This document shows, piece after piece, positions 24,631 through 33,387 of a stretch of DNA of 64,000 nucleotides. The DNA is taken from contig CAKRJH010000013.1 in NCBI GenBank assembly GCA_934351255.1, forward strand, positions 1 through 64,000, read 5' to 3'. A program made the position numbers and the translations under genes. Origin of the DNA: an uncultured Lachnospiraceae bacterium. GTDB taxonomy: Bacteria > Bacillota > Clostridia > Lachnospirales > Lachnospiraceae. Within the stretch, counting starts at the first letter, position 1; each line of letters starts with the position of its first letter. The notes below the pieces were generated by a model. The model saw only the letters and a program-made list of their open reading frames with translations, searched no databases and was not told the origin of the DNA.

Positions 24631-25302
24631 ATGTTGAGGAAGACCGCATATTTTATTATTAATACCATCTCGGTGCTGATCATCCTGATGGCAGTGTTTA
24701 TTCTGTTGATCGTGGTGATGACCAAACCGGGAAAGACACCGCAGTTTGGTGGATATATGGTGCTTCGGATCACCACGGGAAGCATGGAACCGGCGTATCC
24801 GGTAGATTCCCTGATCCTTGTACGAAAAACATCCCCTCAGGCAGTGCGCAAAGGGGATGTGATCTCATTTTATTCTTCGGATCCGGCATTGTCGGGGGCT
24901 GTCAATACACACCGCGTCGTCGCCGTGGAGGAGGGAACGGACGGTGTCCGGTTTGTCACCAGGGGCGATGCCAATAACACGGTTGACCGGTACGATGTGG
25001 ATGCGTCCGATCTTCTCGGAAAGGTGGAGGGATCCTCCTTGATTCTGGGCAAGGCGGTGAGACTACTGTCCAATCCGCTGATCTTTGTGCCGATCATCCT
25101 GCTGCCGCTGGGAATCATCCTGTTTGGCAATCTGATCCGGACCATCGTGTATGCCAGGACGATCGCCAGGGAGGAGGAAGAGGCCGCAGTGCAGGAGGCA
25201 ATCCGCCAGATCCGCGCACAGAAAAAAGACGTTTCCGGACAGTCTGCCGCTGGCAGCGTGCCGGAAACGTCTGACAAAACAAACCGGAAAGCGAAGGACT
25301 AA
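24631..25302 (+). CDS. Second SipW-class signal peptidase I
   Basis: This 223-residue protein has an N-terminal membrane segment, the nucleophile motif TGSMEPAY, NTHRVVAVEE in place of the lysine motif, and TRGDANNTVD. This is again the Ser-His SipW/ER type. A second hydrophobic segment (about 140-165, NPLIFVPIILLPLGIILF) precedes a basic and acidic tail that is shorter than in the first copy. Two different SipW peptidases for six substrates in one locus is unusual. They may divide the substrates, or one may mature a pilin-like tip. It lies 20 bases after the coiled-coil gene and its stop overlaps the convergent pdxT stop, with no terminator in between. Confidence 0.87.
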   Translation: MLRKTAYFIINTISVLIILMAVFILLIVVMTKPGKTPQFGGYMVLRITTGSMEPAYPVDSLILVRKTSPQAVRKGDVISFYSSDPALSGAVNTHRVVAVEEGTDGVRFVTRGDANNTVDRYDVDASDLLGKVEGSSLILGKAVRLLSNPLIFVPIILLPLGIILFGNLIRTIVYARTIAREEEEAAVQEAIRQIRAQKKDVSGQSAAGSVPETSDKTNRKAKD

Positions 25303-25862
25303 CGGTTCTTTACCATATTCAGAAAACGTTCATGGATACGGGTATCTTCTCCGAGTTCCGGATGGAATGCGATACCGAGCTGGTTGCCGTATTGTACGCC
25401 GACGATCTTGTTGTCGACGGTGGCAAGCACCGTGGCCCTTCCCGCATCCTCGACATAAGGGGCGCGGATGAAGGTCATCTCGAAATCACCCATGTCATCA
25501 AAGCCTGTGGCCTGATGGAAGCTTCCGAGCTGACGGCCATAGGCATTTCTTTTTACGGTCACAGGCAGAGTGCCCAGGTAGACCTCCGGATCATTGCTGA
25601 TCTTTTCGGCCAGCAGGATCAGTCCTGCACAGGTTGCCAGAACCGGCAGACCATCCCGGATCATGCTGCGGAGTTCATCCATCATATCCAGCTTGCGAAG
25701 GAGCTTGCCCTGGACGGTACTCTCACCGCCCGGGAGAACCAGTCCCTCGATGCCTGCGAGGTCTTCCTTCTGACGAAGTTCCACACACTCGCAGCCGAGC
25801 TTTTCCAACATGTGAATATGTTCTATAAATGCGCCTTGAACGGCCAATACACCAATTTTCAT
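25299..25862 (-). CDS. pdxT: Pyridoxal 5'-phosphate synthase glutaminase subunit
   Basis: The 187-residue protein is the class I glutaminase that feeds ammonia to PdxS for vitamin B6 synthesis. The nucleophile is in ATCAGLILLAE (Cys about residue 78), and the His-Glu pair sits in IAFHPELGEDTRIHERF near the C-terminus. LPGGEST near residue 45 is the oxyanion-loop motif. Length matches the family. It lies downstream of pdxS in the same orientation with a 45-base gap, so the two form an operon. Its 3' end touches the convergent peptidase gene with overlapping stop codons. Confidence 0.96.
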   Translation of the reverse strand: MKIGVLAVQGAFIEHIHMLEKLGCECVELRQKEDLAGIEGLVLPGGESTVQGKLLRKLDMMDELRSMIRDGLPVLATCAGLILLAEKISNDPEVYLGTLPVTVKRNAYGRQLGSFHQATGFDDMGDFEMTFIRAPYVEDAGRATVLATVDNKIVGVQYGNQLGIAFHPELGEDTRIHERFLNMVKNR

Positions 25863-25907
25863 GAAAATCCTACATCCTTTCTCTGTCTGTAAACTGCTGG
25901 GGAGTGA

Positions 25908-26783
25908 TTACTGTCCGCGCTCCTCCATGATGAGTTTGATCTCGGCAGGATTGATGCCGACCATTGCCTCACCAAGATCCTCGGACAGCTTCGCGATCAG
26001 CTCTGCATCCTCGTAGTTAGTAACGGCCTGTACAATGGCAGAAGCACGCTTTGCAGGGTTGCCGGACTTGAAGATACCGGATCCTACGAAGACACCCTCA
26101 GCACCGAGCTGCATCATCAGGGCTGCATCGGCAGGAGTAGCAACACCACCTGCTGCAAAGTTTACAACAGGGAGCTTGCCATTGTCATGGACAAACTGTA
26201 CCAGATCATAAGGAACCTGAAGCTGCTTTGCTGCCTCAAACAGTTCGTCCTCACGCATGGATACGATCTTGCGGATCTCAGCGTTCATCTTGCGCATATG
26301 TCTTACTGCCTGTACGACATCACCGGTACCAGGCTCGCCCTTGGTACGGATCATGGTTGCGCCCTCGTTGATACGGCGGAGTGCTTCGCCAAGATCTCTG
26401 GCACCGCAGACAAAAGGAACCTTGAAGTCCAGTTTGTTGATATGATAAACATCATCGGCCGGAGAAAGCACCTCGGACTCGTCAATGTAGTCGATCTCGA
26501 TCGCCTGGAGGATCTGAGCCTCTACAAAATGTCCGATACGGCATTTAGCCATGACAGGAATGCTGACAGCCTCCTGGATGCCTTTGATCATCTTTGGATC
26601 GCTCATACGGGAAACGCCGCCTGCTGCACGGATATCTGCCGGGATTCTCTCCAGTGCCATAACAGCACATGCGCCGGCTTCCTCGGCGATCTTTGCCTGC
26701 TCCGGTGTGGTAACATCCATGATGACACCACCCTTGAGCATCTGTGCCAGTCCTCTGTTTAACTCTACCTGTTTCTGATCCAT
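25908..26783 (-). CDS. pdxS: Pyridoxal 5'-phosphate synthase lyase subunit
   Basis: At 291 residues this is full-length PdxS, which builds PLP from ribose 5-phosphate, glyceraldehyde 3-phosphate and ammonia supplied by PdxT. The barrel enzyme shows its conserved stretches: [20 protein letters not shown], the active-site lysine in VMAKCRIGH, then [11 protein letters not shown] and [19 protein letters not shown]. It leads the pdxS-pdxT operon and is transcribed away from a MocR-type regulator with a 127-base shared control region. Confidence 0.97.
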   Translation of the reverse strand: MDQKQVELNRGLAQMLKGGVIMDVTTPEQAKIAEEAGACAVMALERIPADIRAAGGVSRMSDPKMIKGIQEAVSIPVMAKCRIGHFVEAQILQAIEIDYIDESEVLSPADDVYHINKLDFKVPFVCGARDLGEALRRINEGATMIRTKGEPGTGDVVQAVRHMRKMNAEIRKIVSMREDELFEAAKQLQVPYDLVQFVHDNGKLPVVNFAAGGVATPADAALMMQLGAEGVFVGSGIFKSGNPAKRASAIVQAVTNYEDAELIAKLSEDLGEAMVGINPAEIKLIMEERGQ

Positions 26784-26815
26784 AATATCAGTTTCCTCCT
26801 TTTATATGGTTGTTA

Positions 26816-26844
26816 TTGAAATTATTCTGCGACCATCATATAAT
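26816..26844 (+). promoter_or_regulatory. Promoter of the pdxR-like gene in the pdxS/pdxR divergent region
   Basis: TTGAAA (26816-26821) and TATAAT (26839-26844) lie 17 bases apart, near-consensus sigma-70 boxes directed at the regulator gene, giving a leader of about 60 bases. I could not find an equally clear promoter for pdxS on the other strand; it may depend on the activator. Confidence 0.75.
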
Positions 26845-26910
26845 GAAAACTGGATATAAGAAAATAATCAAATCTAACATAAAGTAAAATACCAGAGAGG
26901 AGATGATTCT

Positions 26911-28332
26911 ATGCTGACCTACAATTTTGAAGAGAACACCGGCCCACTCTATGAATTCGTGTATAACTGCTTAAAACAGGACATTATTTCAGGTGTGCTG
27001 GCTCCGGGAGAGAAACTTCCCTCCAAGAGATCCTTTGCCCAAAACAATGGCGTTAGTACCATTACGATTCAAAACGCATATGACCAGTTGGTCAGTGAGG
27101 GATATATCTATACCATTGAGAAGAAGGGCTATTACGTGGCAAAACTCAGTCCGATCATCGCCCCGCCCAGACAGAGCAGTGTGCACTACGACATCCACAT
27201 TCCTGGCCGCAGGAGCTATCCTTATGATTTTTCGGGCAATCAGATGAACCCGGCCAATTTCCCGTTTTCCATCTGGGCCAGACTGTCCAGGGAGGTGATC
27301 TCCGGGCGGCGCGATGACCTGATGGAGATTTCCCAGTCGGCCGGGGTGTATGAACTGCGCAAGGCGATCGCAGATCACCTGAAGTCGTTCCGGGGGATGC
27401 TGGTCGATCCGGATCAGATCGTGGTGGGTGCAGGTACAGAGTATCTCTACGGCATTCTGGTACAGCTTCTGGGGCATGACCACACCTATGCCATCGAGAA
27501 TCCGGGGTACAAAAAGCTGATCCCGATCTATCACCAGTACGGTGTGAAGCCGGTGTTTGCGGACATTGACGAGCAGGGGCTTTCTGTCGATGGACTGGCC
27601 AGTTCCGGTGCGCAGATCGCACACATCTGTCCGAATCATCATTTTCCGACCGGGATCACGATGCCTGCAAGCCGGCGCTATGAGATCCTCGCCTGGGCCA
27701 ATGAGCAGGCGGGACGCTACATTATCGAGGACGACTATGACAGTGAGTTCCGCTACACCGGCAAACCGATCCCGACACTGTTCAGCATAGACATGTGCGA
27801 AAAGGTCATCTACATGAATACGTTTTCCAAGTCATTGACGCCGACGATCCGTGTCAGCTACATGGTACTTCCGGCACACCTGGCCAATAAAATGTATGAG
27901 AAATTGTCGTTTCTGTCCTGTACGGTATCCAACTTCGAGCAGTACACGCTGGCAGAGTTTATGAATCAGGGATATTTTGAGAAGCATATCAACCGCATGC
28001 GTCTGTTTTATCACAGACAGCACAACCGCGTGAAGGAGATGCTGGAGACGAGCCGGCTTGGCTCACGCTGCGAGATTATTGACAATGATTCGGGGCTGCA
28101 TTTTATCGTGAAGATCCACACGGGATTGCCCGATGAGGTTCTGGCTGGAAAACTGGAGCAGCGTGGCGTATATATGCGGGCTGTGTCGGAGTATTATCTG
28201 ACTCCGGCCAAAGATGAGGGACACCGCTTTATTCTGAATTATTCCAATGTGGATCTGGACCGGTTTGCGGAGGCGATGGAGAGGATCTATGACTGTCTGC
28301 AGGAGGATGCTGAAAAAACAGTTTCACAATGA
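26911..28332 (+). CDS. pdxR: MocR/GntR-family regulator, probable PdxR
   Basis: This 473-residue protein joins an N-terminal GntR winged helix (residues about 10-77: GEKLPSKRSFAQNNGVSTIT) to a fold-type I aminotransferase domain. PLP would bind at the Lys in NTFSKSLTPTIRVSY; YIIEDDYDSEFRY, the aspartate that holds the PLP ring, is also present. MocR regulators of this kind sense PLP and activate pdxST when it is scarce. Divergence from pdxS strongly supports this target. AGAGAGGAGATGAT precedes the ATG. In other MocR groups the target may be GABA or taurine genes, but none are nearby. Confidence 0.87.
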   Translation: MLTYNFEENTGPLYEFVYNCLKQDIISGVLAPGEKLPSKRSFAQNNGVSTITIQNAYDQLVSEGYIYTIEKKGYYVAKLSPIIAPPRQSSVHYDIHIPGRRSYPYDFSGNQMNPANFPFSIWARLSREVISGRRDDLMEISQSAGVYELRKAIADHLKSFRGMLVDPDQIVVGAGTEYLYGILVQLLGHDHTYAIENPGYKKLIPIYHQYGVKPVFADIDEQGLSVDGLASSGAQIAHICPNHHFPTGITMPASRRYEILAWANEQAGRYIIEDDYDSEFRYTGKPIPTLFSIDMCEKVIYMNTFSKSLTPTIRVSYMVLPAHLANKMYEKLSFLSCTVSNFEQYTLAEFMNQGYFEKHINRMRLFYHRQHNRVKEMLETSRLGSRCEIIDNDSGLHFIVKIHTGLPDEVLAGKLEQRGVYMRAVSEYYLTPAKDEGHRFILNYSNVDLDRFAEAMERIYDCLQEDAEKTVSQ

Positions 28333-28365
28333 ATCAGAGTGTGATATTCTTTTGATATGCTTGCA

Positions 28366-28399
28366 GGATTGCGAAAATTGCATTGCAATGGAGCAATCC
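28366..28399 (+). other. Inverted repeat between pdxR and xpt
   Basis: GGATTGC (28366-28372) pairs with GCAATCC (28393-28399) and encloses a second palindrome, ATTGCATTGCAAT. No T-run follows. It could be a regulator-binding site or a weak RNA structure; it abuts the three direct repeats that follow. Confidence 0.45.
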
Positions 28400-28462
28400 G
28401 TTGCATCATATTTGAATTAGGCTGCATCATATTTGAATTAGGCTGCATCCTATAGAAATTAG
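28400..28462 (+). repeat. Three tandem 21-bp repeats upstream of xpt
   Basis: Units GTTGCATCATATTTGAATTAG (split here as 28400-28420), a near-identical copy at 28421-28441 and a diverged copy at 28442-28462 (GCTGCATCCTATAGAAATTAG) follow head to tail. A 21-base period is two helical turns, so the units place equivalent bases on one DNA face, as expected for operator sites. Confidence 0.85.
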
Positions 28463-28494
28463 CAGGACAAATTACTCAGAAATGGAGAAAGAAC

Positions 28495-29091
28495 ATGAAT
28501 TTTTTAGAGGAACGCATTGAAAAAGACGGTATTGTCAAGGAGGGAAATGTATTAAAGGTGGACAGTTTTCTGAATCATCAGATGGACATCGCGCTGTTTG
28601 ATCGGATGGGGGAGGAGTTCAAGCGCCGCTTTGCGGGCAAGCCCATCAATAAGATCCTGACGATCGAGGCATCCGGCATCGGCATTGCCTGTGTGGTAGC
28701 CAGACATTTTGGGGTGCCGGTGGTATTCGCCAAAAAATCCAAGAGTATTAATATTGAGGGAGACATGTATATTGCGGAGGTGGAGTCCTTTACCCACAAG
28801 TGTAAGAATCAGGTTATCGTCTCCCGGAAATTCCTGTCCGAGGAGGATCATGTGCTGATCATCGATGACTTCCTGGCCAACGGATGTGCGCTGCAGGGAC
28901 TGATCTCCATTGTCAATGAGGCTGGCGGTACGGTAGAGGGCATCGGCATTGCCGTAGAAAAAGGCTTCCAGGTGGGCGGCCAGATCATCCGGAACCTGGG
29001 GTACCAGCTCGAGTCTCTGGCAATCGTGGATTCGATGGATCCGGTGACCGGCAAGGTGAATTTCCGGGAACAGACAGCACAGAATCAGTAG
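28495..29091 (+). CDS. xpt: Xanthine phosphoribosyltransferase
   Basis: The 198-residue enzyme converts xanthine plus PRPP to XMP in purine salvage. The PRPP-binding motif is [18 protein letters not shown] (residues about 119-136), and [19 protein letters not shown] is the conserved earlier strand-loop. Length and sequence match the Xpt family of Bacillota. It lies 24 bases upstream of a purine permease gene, forming the classical xpt-pbuX pair. In Bacillus this pair has a purine riboswitch; I do not see one here, but the region upstream has three tandem 21-base repeats. GGAGAAAG precedes the ATG. Confidence 0.95.
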   Translation: MNFLEERIEKDGIVKEGNVLKVDSFLNHQMDIALFDRMGEEFKRRFAGKPINKILTIEASGIGIACVVARHFGVPVVFAKKSKSINIEGDMYIAEVESFTHKCKNQVIVSRKFLSEEDHVLIIDDFLANGCALQGLISIVNEAGGTVEGIGIAVEKGFQVGGQIIRNLGYQLESLAIVDSMDPVTGKVNFREQTAQNQ

Positions 29092-29115
29092 GAGAGAAAG
29101 GATTATCATACTATT

Positions 29116-30459
29116 ATGAAGAGCGAGAATACAAAAGCGTCCCGGGTGGATGCAATCTACACCCTGGACGGAAAGATCAATTTACTCAAGGCATTTCCGT
29201 TTGGACTGCAGCATATTCTGGCCATGTTTGTGGCCAATATCACACCGATCATTATTGTGGCGGCGGCCTGCGGCCTTGGCACCAAAGACACCGCGATGAT
29301 CATACAGAGTGCGATGATCATTGCCGGGATCGGAACCTTTATCCAGTTGTTTCCGGTCTGGAAGATCGGATCGAGACTGCCCATTGTCATGGGAATCAGT
29401 TTTACCTTTGTTTCCCTGGCCTGCACGATCGGGGGCAAGTACGGTTACAATGCCATTATCGGCGCCGTGCTGGTGGGTGGTATTGTAGAGGGTATCCTGG
29501 GACTGCTGGCCAAATACTGGATCAGGATCGTATCGCCGATCGTGGCAGCTACCGTGGTGACGGCCATCGGTTTTTCTCTGTTGTCGGTGGGAGCGGCATC
29601 CTTTGGCGGCGGGACAGGAGCCGGAGATTTTGGATCTGCGAAGAACTGGATCCTGGGTTCTGTGACCCTGCTTAGCTGTATTTTGTTTAATATCCTTGCC
29701 AAAGGATTTCTCAAACAGCTCTCTGTGCTGTTTGGTCTGGTGGTCGGCTATATTCTGGCATTGTGCATGGGCATGGTGGATTTCTCGGCACTGCACGGAG
29801 TCTCCTTCATTGCCCTGCCACATCTGATGCCATTTAAGCCGGAGTTTAATGCCAATGCGATCGTGGCCTTTATACTGATCTTCCTGGTGTCTGCCACGGA
29901 GACGATCGGAGATACCTCGGCGCTGGCGGCATCCGGACTGGGGCGGGATGTGACCCAGAAGGAGACGGCGGGATCTATCGCCTGTGATGGTTTTGTCAGT
30001 GCACTTTCTTCTGTCTTTGGATGTATGCCGATCACTTCGTTCAGCCAGAATGTCGGGCTGGTGGCTATGACCAAGGTAGTCAACCGTTATGCGATCGCTA
30101 CAGGAGCATTTATCATGGTCCTGGCCGGTTTCTTCCCGGCTGTCGGAAGTCTGCTTGCGACACTGCCGAGTGCGGTTCTGGGTGGATGCACGATCATGAT
30201 GTTTGGTACGATCGTGGTCAGCGGTGTCCAGATGATCGGAAAATGCGGCTATTCCCAGAGAAATATCACAATCGCGGCATTGTCGCTTTCCGTGGGACTG
30301 GGATTTACCCAGTGTCCGGAATTGTTTGAGATCTTCCCGGATCTGATCCGTTCCGTATTTGCAGAGAATTGTGTGGCGCTGGTCTTTGTTACCGCGATTG
30401 TCCTGAATCTCATTCTGCCAAAGAATATGGAGTCAGGACCGGTTCAGACGGAGGACTGA
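29116..30459 (+). CDS. pbuX: Xanthine/uracil permease (NCS2 family)
   Basis: The 447-residue membrane protein belongs to the nucleobase:cation symporter-2 family, with about fourteen membrane segments. Family landmarks include AFPFGLQHILAMFVANITP at the N-terminus, SATETIGDTSALAASGLG and the following CDGFVSALSSVFGCMPITSFSQNVG, which shapes the substrate and cation sites. Adjacency to xpt indicates xanthine, perhaps with other purines, as substrate. It is followed by larE after only four bases, which is probably just operon packing. Confidence 0.92.
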   Translation: MKSENTKASRVDAIYTLDGKINLLKAFPFGLQHILAMFVANITPIIIVAAACGLGTKDTAMIIQSAMIIAGIGTFIQLFPVWKIGSRLPIVMGISFTFVSLACTIGGKYGYNAIIGAVLVGGIVEGILGLLAKYWIRIVSPIVAATVVTAIGFSLLSVGAASFGGGTGAGDFGSAKNWILGSVTLLSCILFNILAKGFLKQLSVLFGLVVGYILALCMGMVDFSALHGVSFIALPHLMPFKPEFNANAIVAFILIFLVSATETIGDTSALAASGLGRDVTQKETAGSIACDGFVSALSSVFGCMPITSFSQNVGLVAMTKVVNRYAIATGAFIMVLAGFFPAVGSLLATLPSAVLGGCTIMMFGTIVVSGVQMIGKCGYSQRNITIAALSLSVGLGFTQCPELFEIFPDLIRSVFAENCVALVFVTAIVLNLILPKNMESGPVQTED

Positions 30460-30463
30460 GTGA

Positions 30464-31381
30464 ATGACAGTGGACAAGACTTGGGCAGAAGAACAGACAT
30501 TGGAGCAAAAACAGACTTCGGGGAATGCACAGACATTGACGCAGCCACAGGACGCAGCAGATGATCAGGCGTTGATGGACAAATATGAACGCCTGAAAGA
30601 TTATCTGAGAGGGCTTGGAAGTGTGGTGGTCGCATTTTCGGCGGGCGTGGATTCCACGTTCCTTCTGTATGCAGCTCACGAGGCGGTGCCGGAGCATGTG
30701 ATGGCAGTGACGGCCTGCTGCGACTGGGTTCCCGGACGGGAACAAAGGGAGGCTGAGTTATGCTGCGAGCGGTGGGGAGTCCGTCATGAAGAAGTATCCT
30801 TTGTGCAGGAACAGATCCCGGAGTTTGGCTCAAACCCGCCCAACCGGTGCTATTATTGCAAGAAAGCATTGTTCTCCGCGTTTCGTGAACTGGCGGACAG
30901 CCAGGGATTCCGGTGTGTGGCGGAGGGGACGAATCTCGACGACGAGGGAGATTTCCGCCCCGGTATGCAGGCTGTCAGGGAACTGGGGATCGTCAGCCCG
31001 CTTAAGGAGACAGGGTTTACCAAGCGAGAGATCCGGAGTCTGTCCGGAAGATTCGGGCTTCCGACCTGGAACAAGCCTTCCTTTGCCTGCCTGGCCAGCC
31101 GCGTGCCTTATGGAGAAGAGATCACACCACAGAAGTTGTCCATGGTAGAAAGGGGAGAGGCATTGCTTCTGAAACTGGGATTTACCCAGTTCCGCGTCAG
31201 GATCCATGGCACGATGGCGCGCATAGAACTTCTGCCGGAGGAGTTTGACCGGTTTATGCAGAACACAGTGAGAACACAGGTTTATGAACGATTCCTTGAC
31301 TTCGGATTTTCCTATGTCTCCCTCGATATCCGGGGATATCGCATGGGAAGTCTCAATGAAACGCTCAGGGAGCCCAGGTAA
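30464..31381 (+). CDS. larE: ATP-dependent sacrificial sulfur transferase LarE
   Basis: The 305-residue PP-loop enzyme adenylates the carboxylates made by LarB and installs sulfur, yielding the dithiolate precursor of the nickel-pincer nucleotide cofactor. The PP-loop is AFSAGVDSTFLLYAA (residues about 51-65). NRCYYCKKALFSAF and WNKPSFACLASRVPYGEEIT are LarE signatures; the Cys in FACLASR is the expected sulfur donor position. About 35 low-complexity residues (Gln/Thr/Glu) precede the domain. It lies 13 kb from larB-larC, apart from its pathway, in a purine salvage operon. GTGAATG sits at its start, and ATG 30464 is used. Confidence 0.92.
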   Translation: MTVDKTWAEEQTLEQKQTSGNAQTLTQPQDAADDQALMDKYERLKDYLRGLGSVVVAFSAGVDSTFLLYAAHEAVPEHVMAVTACCDWVPGREQREAELCCERWGVRHEEVSFVQEQIPEFGSNPPNRCYYCKKALFSAFRELADSQGFRCVAEGTNLDDEGDFRPGMQAVRELGIVSPLKETGFTKREIRSLSGRFGLPTWNKPSFACLASRVPYGEEITPQKLSMVERGEALLLKLGFTQFRVRIHGTMARIELLPEEFDRFMQNTVRTQVYERFLDFGFSYVSLDIRGYRMGSLNETLREPR

Positions 31382-31436
31382 CGATACATAGTACTAACAT
31401 GGAGCAGGAATACAATGCTCCGGAATGGAGGAAATG

Positions 31437-32594
31437 ATGGCAGTAACGATTTCAGATAAGATCCGTTATATCGGAGTAGACGACACAGATCTGGATTTAT
31501 TTGAGGGACAGTATGTGGTCCCGAATGGAGTATCCTACAATTCCTATGTGATCCTGGATGACAAGATCGCAGTCATGGATACGGTGGACGCGCGTAAGAG
31601 CGAGGAGTGGCTGGCCAACCTGGAGGCTGTGCTGGACGGACGCACGCCGGATTATCTGGTAGTGTCCCATATGGAACCGGATCACGCCGCCAACATTGAA
31701 CGGCTGGCAACGAAGTATCCGCAGATGCAGATCGTGGGCAATGTCAAGACATTTCAGATGATGGGGCAGTTTTTTACCTTTGACGTGGAGGGCCGCAAGG
31801 TCGTGGTCAAGGAGGGCGACACGCTTTCTCTGGGAAGTCATGAACTGACCTTTGTGATGGCTCCGATGGTGCACTGGCCGGAGGTGATGGTGGAGTATGA
31901 ATCCAGCGAGAAGATCCTGTTCTCTGCCGATGGGTTCGGCAAGTTTGGTGCACTCTGTGCGCAGGAAGACTGGGCCTGCGAGGCCAGAAGATATTATTTC
32001 AATATCGTGGGCAAATACGGAGCACAGGTGCAGATGCTCCTCAAGAAGGCGGCAGCACTTGATATTCGGACGATCTGTCCGTTACATGGGCCGATCCTGT
32101 CCGAAAATCTGGACTATTATCTGAATCTGTATGATACCTGGAGCAGCTATCGCCCTGAGGATGAGGGCGTGTTTGTAGCCTGCGCATCGATCCATGGCAA
32201 TACGCTGGCAGCAGCGCACAAACTGGTGGAGAAACTGCAGAGCCGGGGCATAAAGACTTCATTTGCTGATCTGACCCGGGATGATATGGCCGAGGCGGTG
32301 GAAGATGCGTTCCGCTATGACCGCATGGTGGTCTGCGCCAGCACCTATGACGGCGGAGTATTTCTTCCGGCGGAAGATTTCATCCATCATCTGAAGGCCA
32401 AGAATTATCAGAAGCGTACGATCGGTCTGGTGGAAAACGGAACCTGGGCTCCGCTGGCTGCCAAAAAGATGCGTGAGGAATTTGAGCAGATGAAGGAGAT
32501 GCGGATCCTGGACAGCGTTGTGACGATCCGTTCGGTGCTTCGTCCGGATTCTGAGGCACAGATGGATCAGCTTGTGGAGGAGTTACAGAAATGA
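31437..32594 (+). CDS. fprA: A-type flavodiiron protein (FprA), oxygen or NO reductase
   Basis: The 385-residue protein has an N-terminal metallo-beta-lactamase domain with the di-iron ligands HMEPDHAANIE (H-x-E-x-D-H) and a later PLHGP histidine. A C-terminal flavodoxin domain starts near residue 250 (FVACASIHGNTLAAA binds FMN phosphate; CASTYDGGVFLPAEDF). Such enzymes reduce O2 to water or NO to N2O and protect anaerobes. The start is ATG 31437, five bases after GGAGG; upstream in-frame ATGs at 31425 and 31434 are less well placed. No rubredoxin gene adjoins it. Its stop overlaps thiE. Confidence 0.94.
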   Translation: MAVTISDKIRYIGVDDTDLDLFEGQYVVPNGVSYNSYVILDDKIAVMDTVDARKSEEWLANLEAVLDGRTPDYLVVSHMEPDHAANIERLATKYPQMQIVGNVKTFQMMGQFFTFDVEGRKVVVKEGDTLSLGSHELTFVMAPMVHWPEVMVEYESSEKILFSADGFGKFGALCAQEDWACEARRYYFNIVGKYGAQVQMLLKKAAALDIRTICPLHGPILSENLDYYLNLYDTWSSYRPEDEGVFVACASIHGNTLAAAHKLVEKLQSRGIKTSFADLTRDDMAEAVEDAFRYDRMVVCASTYDGGVFLPAEDFIHHLKAKNYQKRTIGLVENGTWAPLAAKKMREEFEQMKEMRILDSVVTIRSVLRPDSEAQMDQLVEELQK

Positions 32595-33238
32595 CAGGAG
32601 AGGACCTGAAAAAAAAGTTATTGCTGTATGCGGTGACAGACCGGTACTGGCTGAACGGAAGAAGCCTGGAGCAGGTCGTAAGGGAGAGCCTGGACGGCGG
32701 AGTGACGTTTGTCCAGCTCCGCGAGAAACAGCTTGACCATGCGGAGTTTTTACAGGAGGCATATCGGATCCAGGCTCTGTGCAGGGATTATCAGGTGCCG
32801 TTTGTGATCAATGATGATGTGGATCTGGCGCTCGAAGTGGACGCGGACGGGGTCCATGTGGGACAGGATGACATGGAAGCCGGCCGCGTGCGTGAAAAAC
32901 TCGGTCCGGATAAGATCATCGGAGTGTCAGCACACTCTGTGCAGGAGGCGCTGCTGGCGCAGAAGCATGGCGCGGACTATCTGGGCGTGGGTGCATTGTT
33001 TAACACCAGTTCCAAAGAGGATGCGGATCATGTGAGCTTTGAGACCTTGCGTGAGATCTGCCGGGCGGTGACGATCCCGGTTATTGCCATCGGAGGGATC
33101 ACACAGGACAATGTAAAAGAACTTGCGGAAAGTGGTATTTGCGGAGTGGCAGTGATCAGTGCAGTTTACGGGCAGGATGACATTGAACAGGCAGCAGAAC
33201 AGTTAAAAGAGGCTGTGAGTGAGACTGTCTGCAGATAA
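32591..33238 (+). CDS. thiE: Thiamine-phosphate synthase
   Basis: The 215-residue TIM-barrel enzyme joins hydroxymethylpyrimidine diphosphate to thiazole phosphate. Motifs: GVTFVQLREKQLD, INDDVDLALEVDADGVHVGQ, VSAHSVQEALLAQKHGADYL and IGGITQDNVKEL. It overlaps fprA by four bases (ATGA), so it is translated with the flavodiiron protein, which has no obvious thiamine link. No thiM, thiD or TPP riboswitch is seen nearby, so other thi genes must lie elsewhere. Confidence 0.94.
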   Translation: MTGEDLKKKLLLYAVTDRYWLNGRSLEQVVRESLDGGVTFVQLREKQLDHAEFLQEAYRIQALCRDYQVPFVINDDVDLALEVDADGVHVGQDDMEAGRVREKLGPDKIIGVSAHSVQEALLAQKHGADYLGVGALFNTSSKEDADHVSFETLREICRAVTIPVIAIGGITQDNVKELAESGICGVAVISAVYGQDDIEQAAEQLKEAVSETVCR

Positions 33239-33241
33239 TCG

Positions 33242-33272
33242 AAAAATATCTGTCTGCGGGCAGATATTTTTT
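33242..33272 (+). terminator. Terminator after thiE
   Basis: AAAAATATCTG pairs with CAGATATTTTT around an eight-base loop and runs into T residues. It ends the fprA-thiE unit. Confidence 0.85.
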
Positions 33273-33387
33273 CTTCCTTTTTTCTGGCAGATATAGTAAA
33301 ATAATACTAGATATTTTTTTCGTGAAATTCAGGAAGGGTTTCGCATCTGTCCGTACAGACGGATCCCTTGGAAATGGATGGAATGCT

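Noticed and set aside
28400..28462. CRISPR array
   Set aside because: Only three adjoining units without spacers and no cas genes nearby.
31425..31436. ATG 31425 as start of fprA
   Set aside because: It would overlap the GGAGG that serves the ATG at 31437.
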